In this document: piece after piece, positions 1 through 8,831 of the stretch | Layout of the letters: each line of letters starts with the position of its first letter | Position numbering within the stretch: position 1 is the first letter of the stretch | Source: Nevskia sp. | GTDB lineage: Bacteria; Pseudomonadota; Gammaproteobacteria; Nevskiales; Nevskiaceae | Direction of reading: 5' to 3' | Assembly: GCA_031291075.1 (NCBI GenBank) | Contig: JARLJS010000062.1 | Span: 1 to 38,734 of the forward strand | DNA: 38,734 bases | The notes under the pieces: model-generated | Told to the model about the DNA's origin: nothing | Database searches by the model: none | What the model saw: only the letters and a program-made list of their open reading frames with translations | Translations under genes and position numbers: made by a program

Positions 1-1512
1 CCAGGCGCCGATCGTGACCGCCGGCGGCGGCGGTCCGACCACCACGCTCGCCGAGGCGCTGGCGGTGCCGCCGGGACCGGAACAGGTCAGCGTGTAGACG
101 TCGGTGCCGTAAGGCGGGTACAGGGTAGCGCTGCCGCTCGCGGCTTTGGCACCGCTCCAGGCTCCGCTGGCGCTGCAGGAGGTGGCGTTGCTCGAGGACC
201 AGGTCAGGGTCGTACTGTGGAACGGCCGGATCGTGGGCGGATTCGCGGTGATTGTGACGGTGGGGCCGGTGTACGGGGCGGTGTACTTGAACACATTTCC
301 CCAGCCAGTGACACCCGATTGCGTCGTACCCCAGAAAACGCCCGGGCTGGTCTCAACCAGGCTGCCGGAGGGACCCCAGCCGTCGTTGGGCGGATCCCAT
401 GGCCCGGTGAACGAGTGGAGCACGGTTTCCTCGCCCTCGGGTGTGATCCTGAACAAGGTGCCGCAGCCGGCGGAGCAGTTTTGCTGCGCGTAAGAGCCGC
501 CTTGCAGCGTGATGCCGTAAAAGTTTCCGTCAGTGCCTTCGACTAGGCCCCAGGCCGACGTGAAGCAAGTTCCGCAGTCGGACAGGGCTCCGTCATTCGG
601 TGAACCGGCGAATGAGTGGAGTACGGTCTCCCGGCCGTCCGGGGTGATCTTGTAGACCGTTCCGCAATTCGGGGCAAGGTAAAAGCTGCAGTTCGCGGAT
701 GATCCACCGGCTTGAGTTAGGCCATAGAAGTTACCGTCGCTGCCTTCGAGCAGCGGCCCGTTCGGCAACGCTCCGTCAGGGTTGCCTGTGAACGAATAAA
801 GCACGTTGAAGGCGCCATCCGGCGCGATTCGGAAAACAGTGCCGTAACCGCCGGATCCGCCTTGGAAAGCGGCTCCATAAAAGTTTCCGTCCCGGCCCAG
901 GGTGAGCTTGCGTGGCGCCGTACCATCTGCACCGGCGAACGAATGAAGCACCGTGAGTGTTCCCGAGGGCGTGATCTTGAAAGCCGTCCCCCCTAAGCTC
1001 GAACCGCCGCCACTGGTGGTTCCGTAGAAGTTGCCGTCCGTGCCTTCCACCAGTCCCACGATCGGGTTGGTCCCCGCGGCTCCGCCATTGGTGAAATTGT
1101 AGAGCACGGTTTGCACGCCGTCGGTGGTGATCTTGTAGACGGTGCCGTAACCGTTATTCGGGCCGCCCCAGTATGTGGTCCCGTACAGGGAGCCGTCGCT
1201 GCCCTGGATGAGATCTGAAGGATTGGCACCGTTGGTGCCGTCAAAGGACAGCAGTATTGTTTCGGTGCCGGCTGGCGTCAGTTTGAATACCGACCCGCTT
1301 CCCGACCCGCCGTAAGTGGTGGTTCCATAGAAATTCCCATCGCGGCCGAAGACGACCCCAGTGGTTGGGGTCCCCCCGTCCGGACCGCTGATTCCTCCGT
1401 TGAAGGCGTAAACCGTCGTCACCGTGCCCGTATCGGCGAGAGCCGCATGGGACACGAGACAAGCAAGAATAAACAGCACCCCAGACCACCACCGCGATGT
1501 GCTTCGATTCAC
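1..1512 (-). CDS. Secreted GloVer-repeat protein with Ig-like repeats (C-terminus cut by window edge)
   Basis: The frame is open from a GTG at 1512 to the window edge (504 codons, no stop), so the C-terminus is missing. GTG is chosen because GGAGG lies about 8 bases upstream and the next residues form a signal peptide (basic MNRSTSRWW, hydrophobic GVLFILACLVSHAALA). Seven GloVer (Gloeobacter/Verrucomicrobia, TIGR03803-type) repeats follow, each with a core like DGNFYGTT-x-GG and ending in F-K/R-ITP-x-G. After about residue 415 an Ig-like repeat begins (TLTWSSSNATSC, with a second Cys in VYTLTCSG). These repeats probably form a beta-propeller-like extracellular fold; the function is unknown. 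It is a diverged paralogue of the next gene. Its base composition is somewhat lower in GC than the housekeeping genes nearby. Confidence 0.85.
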   Translation of the reverse strand, partial: MNRSTSRWWSGVLFILACLVSHAALADTGTVTTVYAFNGGISGPDGGTPTTGVVFGRDGNFYGTTTYGGSGSGSVFKLTPAGTETILLSFDGTNGANPSDLIQGSDGSLYGTTYWGGPNNGYGTVYKITTDGVQTVLYNFTNGGAAGTNPIVGLVEGTDGNFYGTTSGGGSSLGGTAFKITPSGTLTVLHSFAGADGTAPRKLTLGRDGNFYGAAFQGGSGGYGTVFRIAPDGAFNVLYSFTGNPDGALPNGPLLEGSDGNFYGLTQAGGSSANCSFYLAPNCGTVYKITPDGRETVLHSFAGSPNDGALSDCGTCFTSAWGLVEGTDGNFYGITLQGGSYAQQNCSAGCGTLFRITPEGEETVLHSFTGPWDPPNDGWGPSGSLVETSPGVFWGTTQSGVTGWGNVFKYTAPYTGPTVTITANPPTIRPFHSTTLTWSSSNATSCSASGAWSGAKAASGSATLYPPYGTDVYTLTCSGPGGTASASASVVVGPPPPAVTIGAW

Positions 1513-1563
1513 TACCAGGACCTCCGCGAGTTTGATATTGCCTGCTGCCGTCCTGGCGCTCCG

Positions 1564-1614
1564 CTCCCTTGTACAGGGAGACTACATGAGATCCCGGCCG
1601 CGGGAAGCGGCCGG
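1564..1614. repeat. Two adjacent perfect hairpins in the leader of the GloVer gene
   Basis: CTCCCT (1564-1569) pairs with AGGGAG (1575-1580), and CCGGCCGC (1594-1601) pairs with GCGGCCGG (1607-1614), both with 5-base loops. Neither is followed by a T tract on either strand, so they are not canonical terminators. They lie 50-105 bases upstream of the GTG start and could fold in the mRNA leader. Confidence 0.5.
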
Positions 1615-1618
1615 ACGC

Positions 1619-1702
1619 GGAGCTGTACCCCATTTGGTGGACTACTTTCACAGTAATGGGCTCCGCCGCGGGTCCAGCGTATGCGGATAGTCCGGGTTGA
1701 GC
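1619..1702 (-). pseudogene. Displaced copy of the DUF2126 gene 3' end
   Basis: This 84-base stretch matches 5327-5409 with about 8 mismatches and one 1-base indel. It encodes LNPDYPHTLDPRRSPLL and a stop, against LNPDYPHTLDLRRNPFM and a stop in the intact gene, and the match runs a further ~30 bases past the stop. Upstream (above 1702) the similarity ends abruptly. It is only the gene tail, so it cannot be functional. It lies between the two GloVer genes, at the far end of the segment that carries GloVer copy 1764-5204. Confidence 0.85.
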
Positions 1703-1763
1703 TGCCGTCTCTCCTCACCGCAGCAAGGCCGCGGACATCGGTGCGCCGTCTGGTCGCGCCGCG

Positions 1764-4700
1764 CTAAGGACAGAGCAACGCGGTCTTGAGCGTCAGCGTG
1801 TTGGCGGTAATGCTCCCCAGTGTGGCGTTGACGGGGGTGCCGAGCGTGAGCGCGACCGTCTTGTTGCAGCGCGCTGCCTTCACGCTGACCGACAGGTTCG
1901 CCGCGGTGGAACCGGCCGGAATGCTCAGGCTTCCCGCGGGGGAGACGCTGTAACCGGACGTCGGTTCGCTGCCGCCCAGCGAATACGGCACGGTGACCGG
2001 GTAGGCGATGGCATTGGACAGGTTGACCGCGATGGTCGCCGTCACCGCGCCGCTGATGTTGGCCCGGGCCGTCTCCGCGGTGGACGCAAAGCCCACGCTG
2101 GGCAGCAGCCCTGTGACCGTCACCGTTTGCACCACGCTGCCGCCGGGACCGGTGCAGGTGAGGGAGTAGTGGCCTGCACCGGCGCTGGATATCGTGACCG
2201 CCGCAGAACCCGAAGTCGCCACCCCGCCCGACCAGGCGCCGCCGGCGGTGCAGGCGGAGGCATTGGTGGAGGACCAGCTCAAGGTGCTGGTCTGGCCGAT
2301 CAGCACCGAGGTGGGGCTGGCGGACAGGCTCACCGTGGGTGGCGGCAGGCCGGTGACGGTGACGGTCTGTGCCGCGACGCTGCCGCCGCTGCCGTTGCAG
2401 GTGAGCGTGTAGCTGTTCGCACCCGCGCTCGACACTACCACGCTCTGCGAGCCCGAGGTAGCCGGGCTGCCCGACCATGCGCCGGAGGCGGTGCAACTGG
2501 TGGCGTTGGTGCTCGACCAGCTCAGTGTGCTGCTCTGGCCCAGGGGCACCGAGGTTGGACTGGCGGACAGGCTTACCGTGGGTAGCGGCAGGCCGGTGAC
2601 GGTGACGGTCTGTGCCGCGACGCTGCCGCCGCTGCCGTTGCAGGTGAGCGTGTAGCTGTTCGCACCCGCGCTCGACACTACCACGCTCTGCGAGCCCGAG
2701 GTAGCCGGGCTGCCGGACCACGCACCGGAGGCGGTGCAAATGGTGGCGTTGGTGCTGGACCAGCTCAGCGTGGTGTTCTGGCCCTGCGGTACCGAAGTGG
2801 GACTGGCGGACAGGCTCACCGTGGGTAGCGGCAGGCCGGTGACGGTGACGGTCTGTGCGGCGCTGCCGCCGCTGCCAGTGCAAGTGAGTGTGTAGCTGTT
2901 CGCGCCCGCGTTCGACACGGCCACGCTCTGCGAGCCCGAGGTAGCCGGGCTGCCGGACCATGCGCCGGAGGCGGTGCAACTGGTGGCGTTGGTGCTCGAC
3001 CAGCTCAGTGTGCTGCTCTGGCCCAGGGGCACCGAGGTTGGACTGCCGGACAGGCTCACCGTGGGTGGCGGCACGCCGATGACAGTCACGGTCTGGGATG
3101 TAAGGCCACCGACGAGGTTGGTGCAGCTGAGGATGTAGGCGTTGCCGCCGACGCCCGACACCGTCACGCTCTGCGAGCCCGAGGTGCCTAGGTTGCCGGA
3201 CCACGCGCCGGAGGCGGTGCAGGCGGTGGCGTTGCTGCTGGACCAGTTCAACGTGCTGTTTTGCCCCACTGCGACCGACAGGGGATTCGCAGTAAAGGTC
3301 AGTGTAGGGGGTGGGACGACGGTGACGACCGCGGTCTGGCTGGTGCTCCCGCCGGTGCCGGTGCAGGTCAACACGTAGTTGTAGCTGCCCACCTGGGACA
3401 TGCTCACGTTCTGCGAGCCCGAGGTGGGTTGCGAGCCGGACCAGTTCCCGCTCGCCGTGCAGCTGCTGGCGTTGGTGGTGGTCCAGCTTAGAGTGCTGTT
3501 CCCGCCCAGGCCGACGGAAGCCGGGCTGGCAGTCAGCGTAATGGTCGGAGCCGGCACGCCGGTGACGGTGATGGTCTGCGAGGTGCTGCCGTAGGTGCCG
3601 GTGCAGATCAGGGTGAAGTTGTTGGCACCGAGGCTCTGGATGGTGATGGTGATCGAGCCGGAGGTGGCGACCGCCGCGCTGTAGGTGCCGGAGAGCGCGC
3701 ACGACTGTGCGTAGCTGGTGGTCCAGCTCAAGGTGCTGTTGCTCGCCGTCCCCAGGCCCACGCCGACGGCGTTGGGGCTGGCGGAGAAGCTCCCGATCAC
3801 CGGCGGCGTCACCACGGTGACCGCCACGCTCTGTGTCGTGGTGATGCCGTCGTTGGTGCACTGGACCGAATAGACGTTGATGCCCGGTTGATTCACCGTG
3901 ACGGTGGCCGAGCCCGCGAGGGGGATCTGGCCGTAGGGCGAAAACCATTCGGTACTGCAGGACTGCGCGTTGTTCGAGCTCCAGGTGAGCGTCACGCTCT
4001 GGCCGACGGTGACGGATGACTGGTCGACCGTGAGGCTGACCGTTGGCGGCTGGCCGGTCGCAGGGGTGAAGCGGAATACCGTGCCGTCGCCATTGGCGCC
4101 GTCGCCGCTGGTGACGCCGTAAACCTGCCCGTCGCTGCCGAGGCTGAGGGGTATGGAGCCGCCCATGTAGGCCGCGTAGGAGAAGGTGTATTCGGTAGCG
4201 ACCGTTCCGTCGGTGGTGACAGTGAACAGGTAGCCGTCGGCCGTGCCGTAGAGCCGGCCATCGCCGCCGGGCACCAGCCCCGTCATGGGGTTCTCGCCTT
4301 CCCCGCTGAACGAGTACAGCAACGTGAAGTCGCCGGCCGCGGTGATGCGGAACACGGTGCCGTCGCCCACGGTGACACCGTAGTTGCTGTAGGCGCCGCC
4401 TACCTTCGTCACGCCGTAATAGTTGCCGTCGCTTCCTTGCGTCAGCGGAGCGGTGGGATCACTGCCGTCGGGACCGCCGAAACTGTAGAGCGTGGTCACC
4501 GTGCCGTCCGGTGTAAGCCGGAATAGCGTGCCGAGGCTGTGGCTGCCGCCCGCGACGGTGGTGCCGTAGAAGTTGCCGTCGCTGCCCAGGACCAAGCCGC
4601 CCTGCGAATAGGTGCCGTTCGGAGGGTTAAGGGGCGTCACGATGGTGAACGCCCCGGCCGGGCTCACACTGTAGACGCCACCGTAGAGAAAAGTGCCATA

Positions 4701-5204
4701 GAAGTTGCCGTCGTTGCCCTGGACCAGGGTTGAGTACGGCTGGCCGCCTTCGCCATTGCCGAAGGAGTGCAGGGTGGTCAGGGTACCGGAGGGCGTAAGC
4801 TGGAATATGGTGCCGCTGTTGTTGGCGCCGCCGGTGTTGGTGGTGCCGTACAAGTTGCCGTCGCTGCCCTGCACCAGCCCATGGCTCGGGCCGGAGCCGT
4901 CCGAACCGCTGAATGAGTAGAGGATTGTGAGCAAGCCCGCCGGGGTGAGCTTGAAGACACTGCCGAGGCTGTTGGCGCCGCCGTTGGAGCTGGTGCCGTA
5001 AAAATTGCCGTCGCTGGCGAGGATCACACCTCCCGGCCGCGGCTGCGCGTCCGCGTTGGTGAAGGAATAGAGGGTGGTGACGGTCGCCGGACTGGCGCTC
5101 GCCGTCAGCGCCAGCAGACCCAGGGCCGCTGCGGCCAGGGCGCCGCAAAACAGATCCAAACGGGCACAGACGCCGCGCCCGGCACTCCTTGCCTTCTCCA
5201 GCAT
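1764..5204 (-). CDS. Large secreted GloVer-repeat / Ig-repeat protein
   Basis: A protein of 1146 residues from ATG 5204. This start puts a signal-peptide-like region (basic KARSAGRGVCARLD, then a run of Ala/Leu ending TASASPA) at the N-terminus; the longer GTG start at 5315 has no ribosome binding site and is less likely. Seven GloVer repeats (SDGNFYGT-type cores) fill roughly residues 50-400. About eight Ig-like repeats of ~80 residues follow, each with a Cys pair (TNATSCTASGAWSG ... YTLTC) that likely forms a disulphide. A final ~115-residue beta-rich domain contains ARANISGAVTATIAVNLS. No membrane anchor or sorting signal is visible at the C-terminus, which ends KTALLCP. It is presumably extracellular or surface-bound; the ligand is unknown. 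The same-strand DUF2126 gene lies just upstream. Confidence 0.85.
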   Translation of the reverse strand: MLEKARSAGRGVCARLDLFCGALAAAALGLLALTASASPATVTTLYSFTNADAQPRPGGVILASDGNFYGTSSNGGANSLGSVFKLTPAGLLTILYSFSGSDGSGPSHGLVQGSDGNLYGTTNTGGANNSGTIFQLTPSGTLTTLHSFGNGEGGQPYSTLVQGNDGNFYGTFLYGGVYSVSPAGAFTIVTPLNPPNGTYSQGGLVLGSDGNFYGTTVAGGSHSLGTLFRLTPDGTVTTLYSFGGPDGSDPTAPLTQGSDGNYYGVTKVGGAYSNYGVTVGDGTVFRITAAGDFTLLYSFSGEGENPMTGLVPGGDGRLYGTADGYLFTVTTDGTVATEYTFSYAAYMGGSIPLSLGSDGQVYGVTSGDGANGDGTVFRFTPATGQPPTVSLTVDQSSVTVGQSVTLTWSSNNAQSCSTEWFSPYGQIPLAGSATVTVNQPGINVYSVQCTNDGITTTQSVAVTVVTPPVIGSFSASPNAVGVGLGTASNSTLSWTTSYAQSCALSGTYSAAVATSGSITITIQSLGANNFTLICTGTYGSTSQTITVTGVPAPTITLTASPASVGLGGNSTLSWTTTNASSCTASGNWSGSQPTSGSQNVSMSQVGSYNYVLTCTGTGGSTSQTAVVTVVPPPTLTFTANPLSVAVGQNSTLNWSSSNATACTASGAWSGNLGTSGSQSVTVSGVGGNAYILSCTNLVGGLTSQTVTVIGVPPPTVSLSGSPTSVPLGQSSTLSWSSTNATSCTASGAWSGSPATSGSQSVAVSNAGANSYTLTCTGSGGSAAQTVTVTGLPLPTVSLSASPTSVPQGQNTTLSWSSTNATICTASGAWSGSPATSGSQSVVVSSAGANSYTLTCNGSGGSVAAQTVTVTGLPLPTVSLSASPTSVPLGQSSTLSWSSTNATSCTASGAWSGSPATSGSQSVVVSSAGANSYTLTCNGSGGSVAAQTVTVTGLPPPTVSLSASPTSVLIGQTSTLSWSSTNASACTAGGAWSGGVATSGSAAVTISSAGAGHYSLTCTGPGGSVVQTVTVTGLLPSVGFASTAETARANISGAVTATIAVNLSNAIAYPVTVPYSLGGSEPTSGYSVSPAGSLSIPAGSTAANLSVSVKAARCNKTVALTLGTPVNATLGSITANTLTLKTALLCP
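2343..3068 (-). repeat. Tandem 240-243-bp coding repeats (Ig domains)
   Basis: Three consecutive units start at 2343, 2586 and 2829 (81, 81 and 80 codons). Bases 2343-2471 and 2586-2714 are identical over 129 bases. Protein repeats before and after are related but diverged. Such near-identity within one gene indicates recent unit duplication or gene conversion, and the unit number may vary between strains or be misassembled from short reads. Confidence 0.9.
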
Positions 5205-5326
5205 GGCTCCCCCCAACGGTCGCACTGCGCCCGATAGCCGGGCCGCCACGGCGGCCAGCCCGGGCAGCACCGATTCCCCAGCCGAGGCTACACGAGCCGC
5301 CGCGTAACCTTCCACCTCGGAGCGAG

Positions 5327-5409
5327 GGAGCTGTACCCCGTTTGGGGGACTACTTCACATAAACGGATTCCGCCGCAGGTCCAGCGTATGCGGATAGTCC
5401 GGGTTGAGC
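5327..5409 (-). repeat. 3' end of DUF2126 gene, source copy of the 1619-1702 duplicate
   Basis: This segment contains the last 17 codons and stop of the transglutaminase/DUF2126 gene plus about 28 bases beyond it. It is about 90% identical to 1619-1702, in the same orientation. The two copies bracket the GloVer gene at 1764-5204. Confidence 0.85.
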
Positions 5410-8400
5410 GGCTCCTCCGGCGGCCAGTAGCTGGACGGTGTGTGGCCGAACGGCTCGAAGCGCGACAGGCGGCGCGCCTCCGCCTCGTAGGCGTTGACCG
5501 GGAAGGTCTCGTAGCTGCGGCCGGCCGGGTGCGCCACGTGATAGGTGCAGCCGGCCACGGCGCGGCGGTTCCAGGCGTCGTAGAGGTCGAAGATCAGGGG
5601 CGTGTGCACGCCGATGCTGGGGTGCAGCGCCGAGGCCGGGTTCCAGGCGCGGTAGCGCACGCCGCCCACCATTTCGCCGTGCACGCCGGTGGGGGTGAGG
5701 GGGACGCGGCGGCCGCCGACGGTGACGAAGTGGCGTCCCTCGGTCAGGCCCGTCACGCGCACCTGCAGGCGCTCCAGCGAGGAGTCGACGTAGCGGGCGG
5801 TGCCGCCCTGGCCCGCCTCCTCGCCCAGCACCGGCCAGGGCTCCAGCGCATGGCGCAGCTCCAGCTCGATGTCCTGGTAGCGCACGCTGCCGTGGCGTGG
5901 GAAGCGGAACTCGAAGTGCGGCGCGAACCACTCGTCCTCGAACGGATAGCCGGCGGCGCGCAGGTCCGCCAGCACCTCGCGCAGGTCGGCCCACACGTAG
6001 TGCGGCAGCATGAAGCGGTCGTGCAGCTGGGTGGCCCAGCGCACCAGCGGCCGCGTGTAGGGACGTTCCCAGAACCAGGCCACCAGCGCGCGCAGCAGCA
6101 GCTGCTGGGTTAGGCTCATGCGCGCGTGCGGCGGCATCTCGAAGGCGCGGAACTCGACCAGGCCGAGGCGGCCGGTGGGGCCGTCCGGCGAGTACAGCTT
6201 GTCGATCGAGATCTCGGTGCGGTGAGTGTTGCCGGTCAGGTCCACCAGGATGTTGCGCAGGGTGCGGTCCACCATCCACAGCGGCACGCTACGCCCGGGC
6301 GGCGGCAGCTGCGACAGCGCGATCTCCAGCTCGTAGAGGGTGGACTCCTGCGCCTCGTCCACCCGCGGGTGCTGCGAGGTGGAGCCGATGAACAGGCCGG
6401 AGAAGAAGTAGGACAGCGCCGGGTGGTTCTGCCAGTAGCGGATCAGGCTGCCCAGCAGGTCGGGGCGGCGCAGGAACGGCGAGTCCGCCGGGGTGCCGCC
6501 GCCCAGCACGAAGTGGTTGCCGCCGCCGGTGCCGACGGCGCGGCCGTCGATCAGGAACTTCTCCGTGCCCAGCCGCGCCAGGCGCGCCTCCTCGTAGATG
6601 GCCAGCGTGTTGTCGCGCAGCTCCTCCCAGCTGTGCGCCGGGTGGATGTTGACCTCGATCACGCCGGGGTCGGGGGTGATGCGGAAGTGGTTCATGCGCG
6701 AGTCGGCCGGCGGCGGGTAGCCCTCGATGCGCACCGGCACGTCCAGCTCCCCGGCCGAGTCCTCGATCGCGGCCACCAGGTCGAGGTAGTCCTCCATCCC
6801 CGACACCGGCGGCATGAATACACAGAGAAAGCCGTCGCGCGGCTCGACCGTCAGCGCCGTGCGCACGTTGCCGCCTTCCAGGTAGGCGCCGCGCCGCACC
6901 GGCTCGGGCTGGTCGCGCTCGGCGGTGAGCTTCTGCAGGCGCTCCTTGCGGCGCTTGTCGCGCTCCCGCTGCTCGCGGTCGGTGGTGGGCGCCTGCAGGT
7001 AGGGCTGGCGTCGCGTGTCCGGCTGCTCCGGCAGCGGATCGCGCTTTACGAAGGGGTCGTAGGGGATGACGTGCGGATACGCCATCGGTGGCAGCCAGGG
7101 CAGGGCGTCCAGCGGCAGGCGGAAGCCCACCGGCGAGTCGCCCGGGATCAGGAACAGGCGGCCCTGGCGGAAGCTCCAGCGCTCCGAGATCCAGGCGCGC
7201 GACTGCCAGCGCTGCACCGGCAGCACGAAGCCGCGCGGCGTATCGAGCCCGCGCTCGAACACCCTGGAAATGCGCGCGCGCTCCTCCGGGTCCTTCAGCT
7301 TGTTGTCCTCGGGCAGCACGTTGTCCGGCAGCTGGCGCTCGCGGTGCAGGTAGTAGAACGCGTCCTCGTAGGCGGGCAGGATGTTGCCGGGCGCCACTTC
7401 CAGGCGGTCGGCCACGCCGCGGATCAGGCCGCGCGCCGCGGCCAGGTCGGCCGGGGTGGCGCCGGCGGCGAGCTCGGTGCGCACGACCGGCTTGCCGTCG
7501 CGGCGGAAGTAGCAGCCGTAGGACCAGCGCGGCAGCGATTCGCCCGGGTACCACTTGCCCTGGCCGTAGGTGAGCAGGCCGCCGGGGGCGAACTGCTCGC
7601 GCATGCGCCGCACCAGCTTGTCCGCCAGGCCCTGCTTGGTCGGGCCCACCGCGGCGATGTTCCACTCCGCACCCTGCATGTCGTCGATGGAGATGAAGGT
7701 GGGCTCGCCGCCCATGGTCAGGCGCACGTCGCCGGTGCGCAGCTTGTCGTCCACCCGGTGGCCGAGCGCGTCGATCGCCGACCATTGGTCCTCGGTGTAG
7801 GGCTTGGTCACGCGCGGCGACTCGTACAGGCGCCGCACGTACATCTCGTGGGCGAACTCCACCTCGCACTCGTCCACCGCGCCGCTGATCGGCGCCGCGC
7901 TGGAAGGCTCCGGGGTGGCGCACACCGGGATGTGGCCCTCGCCGGCGAGCAGGCCGGAGGTGGGGTCCAGCCCGACCCAGCCGCCGCCCGGCAGATAGAC
8001 CTCGCACCAGGCGTGCAGGTCGGTGAAATCGTGGTCGGTGCCGGACGGGCCGTCCAGCGACTTCACGTCCGGCGTGAGCTGGACCAGGTAGCCGGAAACG
8101 AAGCGCGCCGCCAGCCCGAGGTGGCGGAAGATCTGCACCAGCAGCCAGCCCGAGTCGCGGCAGGAGCCCGAGGCGTTCTGCAGCGTCTCGTCCGGGGTCT
8201 GCACCCCGGGTTCCATGCGGATGAGATAACGGATGTCTTTCTGCAGGCGCTGGTTCAGCTCCACCAGGAAGTCGATGGTGCGCCGCGGCGTGCGCGAGAT
8301 GCTGTCCACGTACTGCTTCAGCAGCTTCCCCGCCGGCGCGGCGCGCAGGTAGGGCTTCAAGTCCTCCTTCACCTCGTCGGTGTAGGTGAAGGGGAACTGC

Positions 8401-8699
8401 TCGGCGTAGGACTCGATGAAGAAGTCGAACGGGTTCCAGATCGCCATGTCGGCGACCAGGTCCACCGTCACCTTGAACTCGGTCACCTTGTCGGGGAACA
8501 CCACCCGCGCCAGCCAGTTGCTGAAGGCGTCCTGCTGCCAGTTGATGAAGTGGTTCTTCGGCTCGACCTTGAGGGCGTAGGACAGTACCGGGGTGCGGGC
8601 GTGGGGCGCCGGGCGCAGCCGGATGATCTGCGGCGACAGGATCACGCGCCGGTCGTAGCGGTAAGTGGTCTCGTGGTGCAGTACGGCGTGGATGCTCAT
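5355..8699 (-). CDS. Transglutaminase-like / DUF2126 protein
   Basis: A protein of 1114 residues. The N-terminus (about 1-90, HHETTYRYDRRVILSPQIIRL) is the bacterial transglutaminase N-terminal domain. A papain-like transglutaminase core follows with the catalytic triad visible: Cys180 in GSCRDS, His229 in DLHAWCEVY and Asp245 in LDPTSG. From about 310 to the end lies the DUF2126 region (for example VRLTMGGEPTFISIDD and GGGNHFVLGG). The length matches the family of ~1100-residue two-domain proteins in Proteobacteria. There is no signal peptide, so it is probably cytoplasmic. In many genomes these genes sit with an alpha-E (DUF403) gene and a circularly permuted ATP-grasp gene, a set thought to act on peptides; none of these partners is adjacent here. 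The true substrate is unknown. The start is ATG 8699, divergent from leucine dehydrogenase. Confidence 0.92.
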   Translation of the reverse strand: MSIHAVLHHETTYRYDRRVILSPQIIRLRPAPHARTPVLSYALKVEPKNHFINWQQDAFSNWLARVVFPDKVTEFKVTVDLVADMAIWNPFDFFIESYAEQFPFTYTDEVKEDLKPYLRAAPAGKLLKQYVDSISRTPRRTIDFLVELNQRLQKDIRYLIRMEPGVQTPDETLQNASGSCRDSGWLLVQIFRHLGLAARFVSGYLVQLTPDVKSLDGPSGTDHDFTDLHAWCEVYLPGGGWVGLDPTSGLLAGEGHIPVCATPEPSSAAPISGAVDECEVEFAHEMYVRRLYESPRVTKPYTEDQWSAIDALGHRVDDKLRTGDVRLTMGGEPTFISIDDMQGAEWNIAAVGPTKQGLADKLVRRMREQFAPGGLLTYGQGKWYPGESLPRWSYGCYFRRDGKPVVRTELAAGATPADLAAARGLIRGVADRLEVAPGNILPAYEDAFYYLHRERQLPDNVLPEDNKLKDPEERARISRVFERGLDTPRGFVLPVQRWQSRAWISERWSFRQGRLFLIPGDSPVGFRLPLDALPWLPPMAYPHVIPYDPFVKRDPLPEQPDTRRQPYLQAPTTDREQRERDKRRKERLQKLTAERDQPEPVRRGAYLEGGNVRTALTVEPRDGFLCVFMPPVSGMEDYLDLVAAIEDSAGELDVPVRIEGYPPPADSRMNHFRITPDPGVIEVNIHPAHSWEELRDNTLAIYEEARLARLGTEKFLIDGRAVGTGGGNHFVLGGGTPADSPFLRRPDLLGSLIRYWQNHPALSYFFSGLFIGSTSQHPRVDEAQESTLYELEIALSQLPPPGRSVPLWMVDRTLRNILVDLTGNTHRTEISIDKLYSPDGPTGRLGLVEFRAFEMPPHARMSLTQQLLLRALVAWFWERPYTRPLVRWATQLHDRFMLPHYVWADLREVLADLRAAGYPFEDEWFAPHFEFRFPRHGSVRYQDIELELRHALEPWPVLGEEAGQGGTARYVDSSLERLQVRVTGLTEGRHFVTVGGRRVPLTPTGVHGEMVGGVRYRAWNPASALHPSIGVHTPLIFDLYDAWNRRAVAGCTYHVAHPAGRSYETFPVNAYEAEARRLSRFEPFGHTPSSYWPPEEPLNPDYPHTLDLRRNPFM

Positions 8700-8831
8700 G
8701 GTTTTTTTGGCTGGGGTGCGCGGCTGCGGTCAGGACAGGGAGGGTCGGCGGTACAATAAGCAAAAATCGCCGCACCGTCGCGGCGCAGGCCACGGTTGGC
8801 CGTGAGTCCTGGGAGTGAGCAAGGAGTCGTC
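8700..8831. promoter_or_regulatory. Divergent intergenic region, possible plus-strand -10
   Basis: This 132-base gap separates two divergent genes and must carry both promoters. On the plus strand TACAAT (8752-8757) resembles a -10 box, about 75 bases upstream of the leucine dehydrogenase ATG. The hexamer at the expected -35 position does not resemble TTGACA. The call is tentative. Confidence 0.25.

Noticed and set aside
2343-3068. Regular repeats considered as a CRISPR array
   Set aside because: Units are ~240 bases, coding, contiguous and without unique spacers.
1648-3948. 766-codon frame overlapping the GloVer gene
   Set aside because: It is another frame of the same strand across the repeats (Arg/His/Gln-rich). 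It runs into 1648-1702 and so contains the displaced DUF2126 tail at its end, which is real only as a duplicated remnant.
5205-5315. N-terminal extension of the GloVer protein from GTG 5315
   Set aside because: No ribosome binding site, and it would place 37 residues before the signal peptide.
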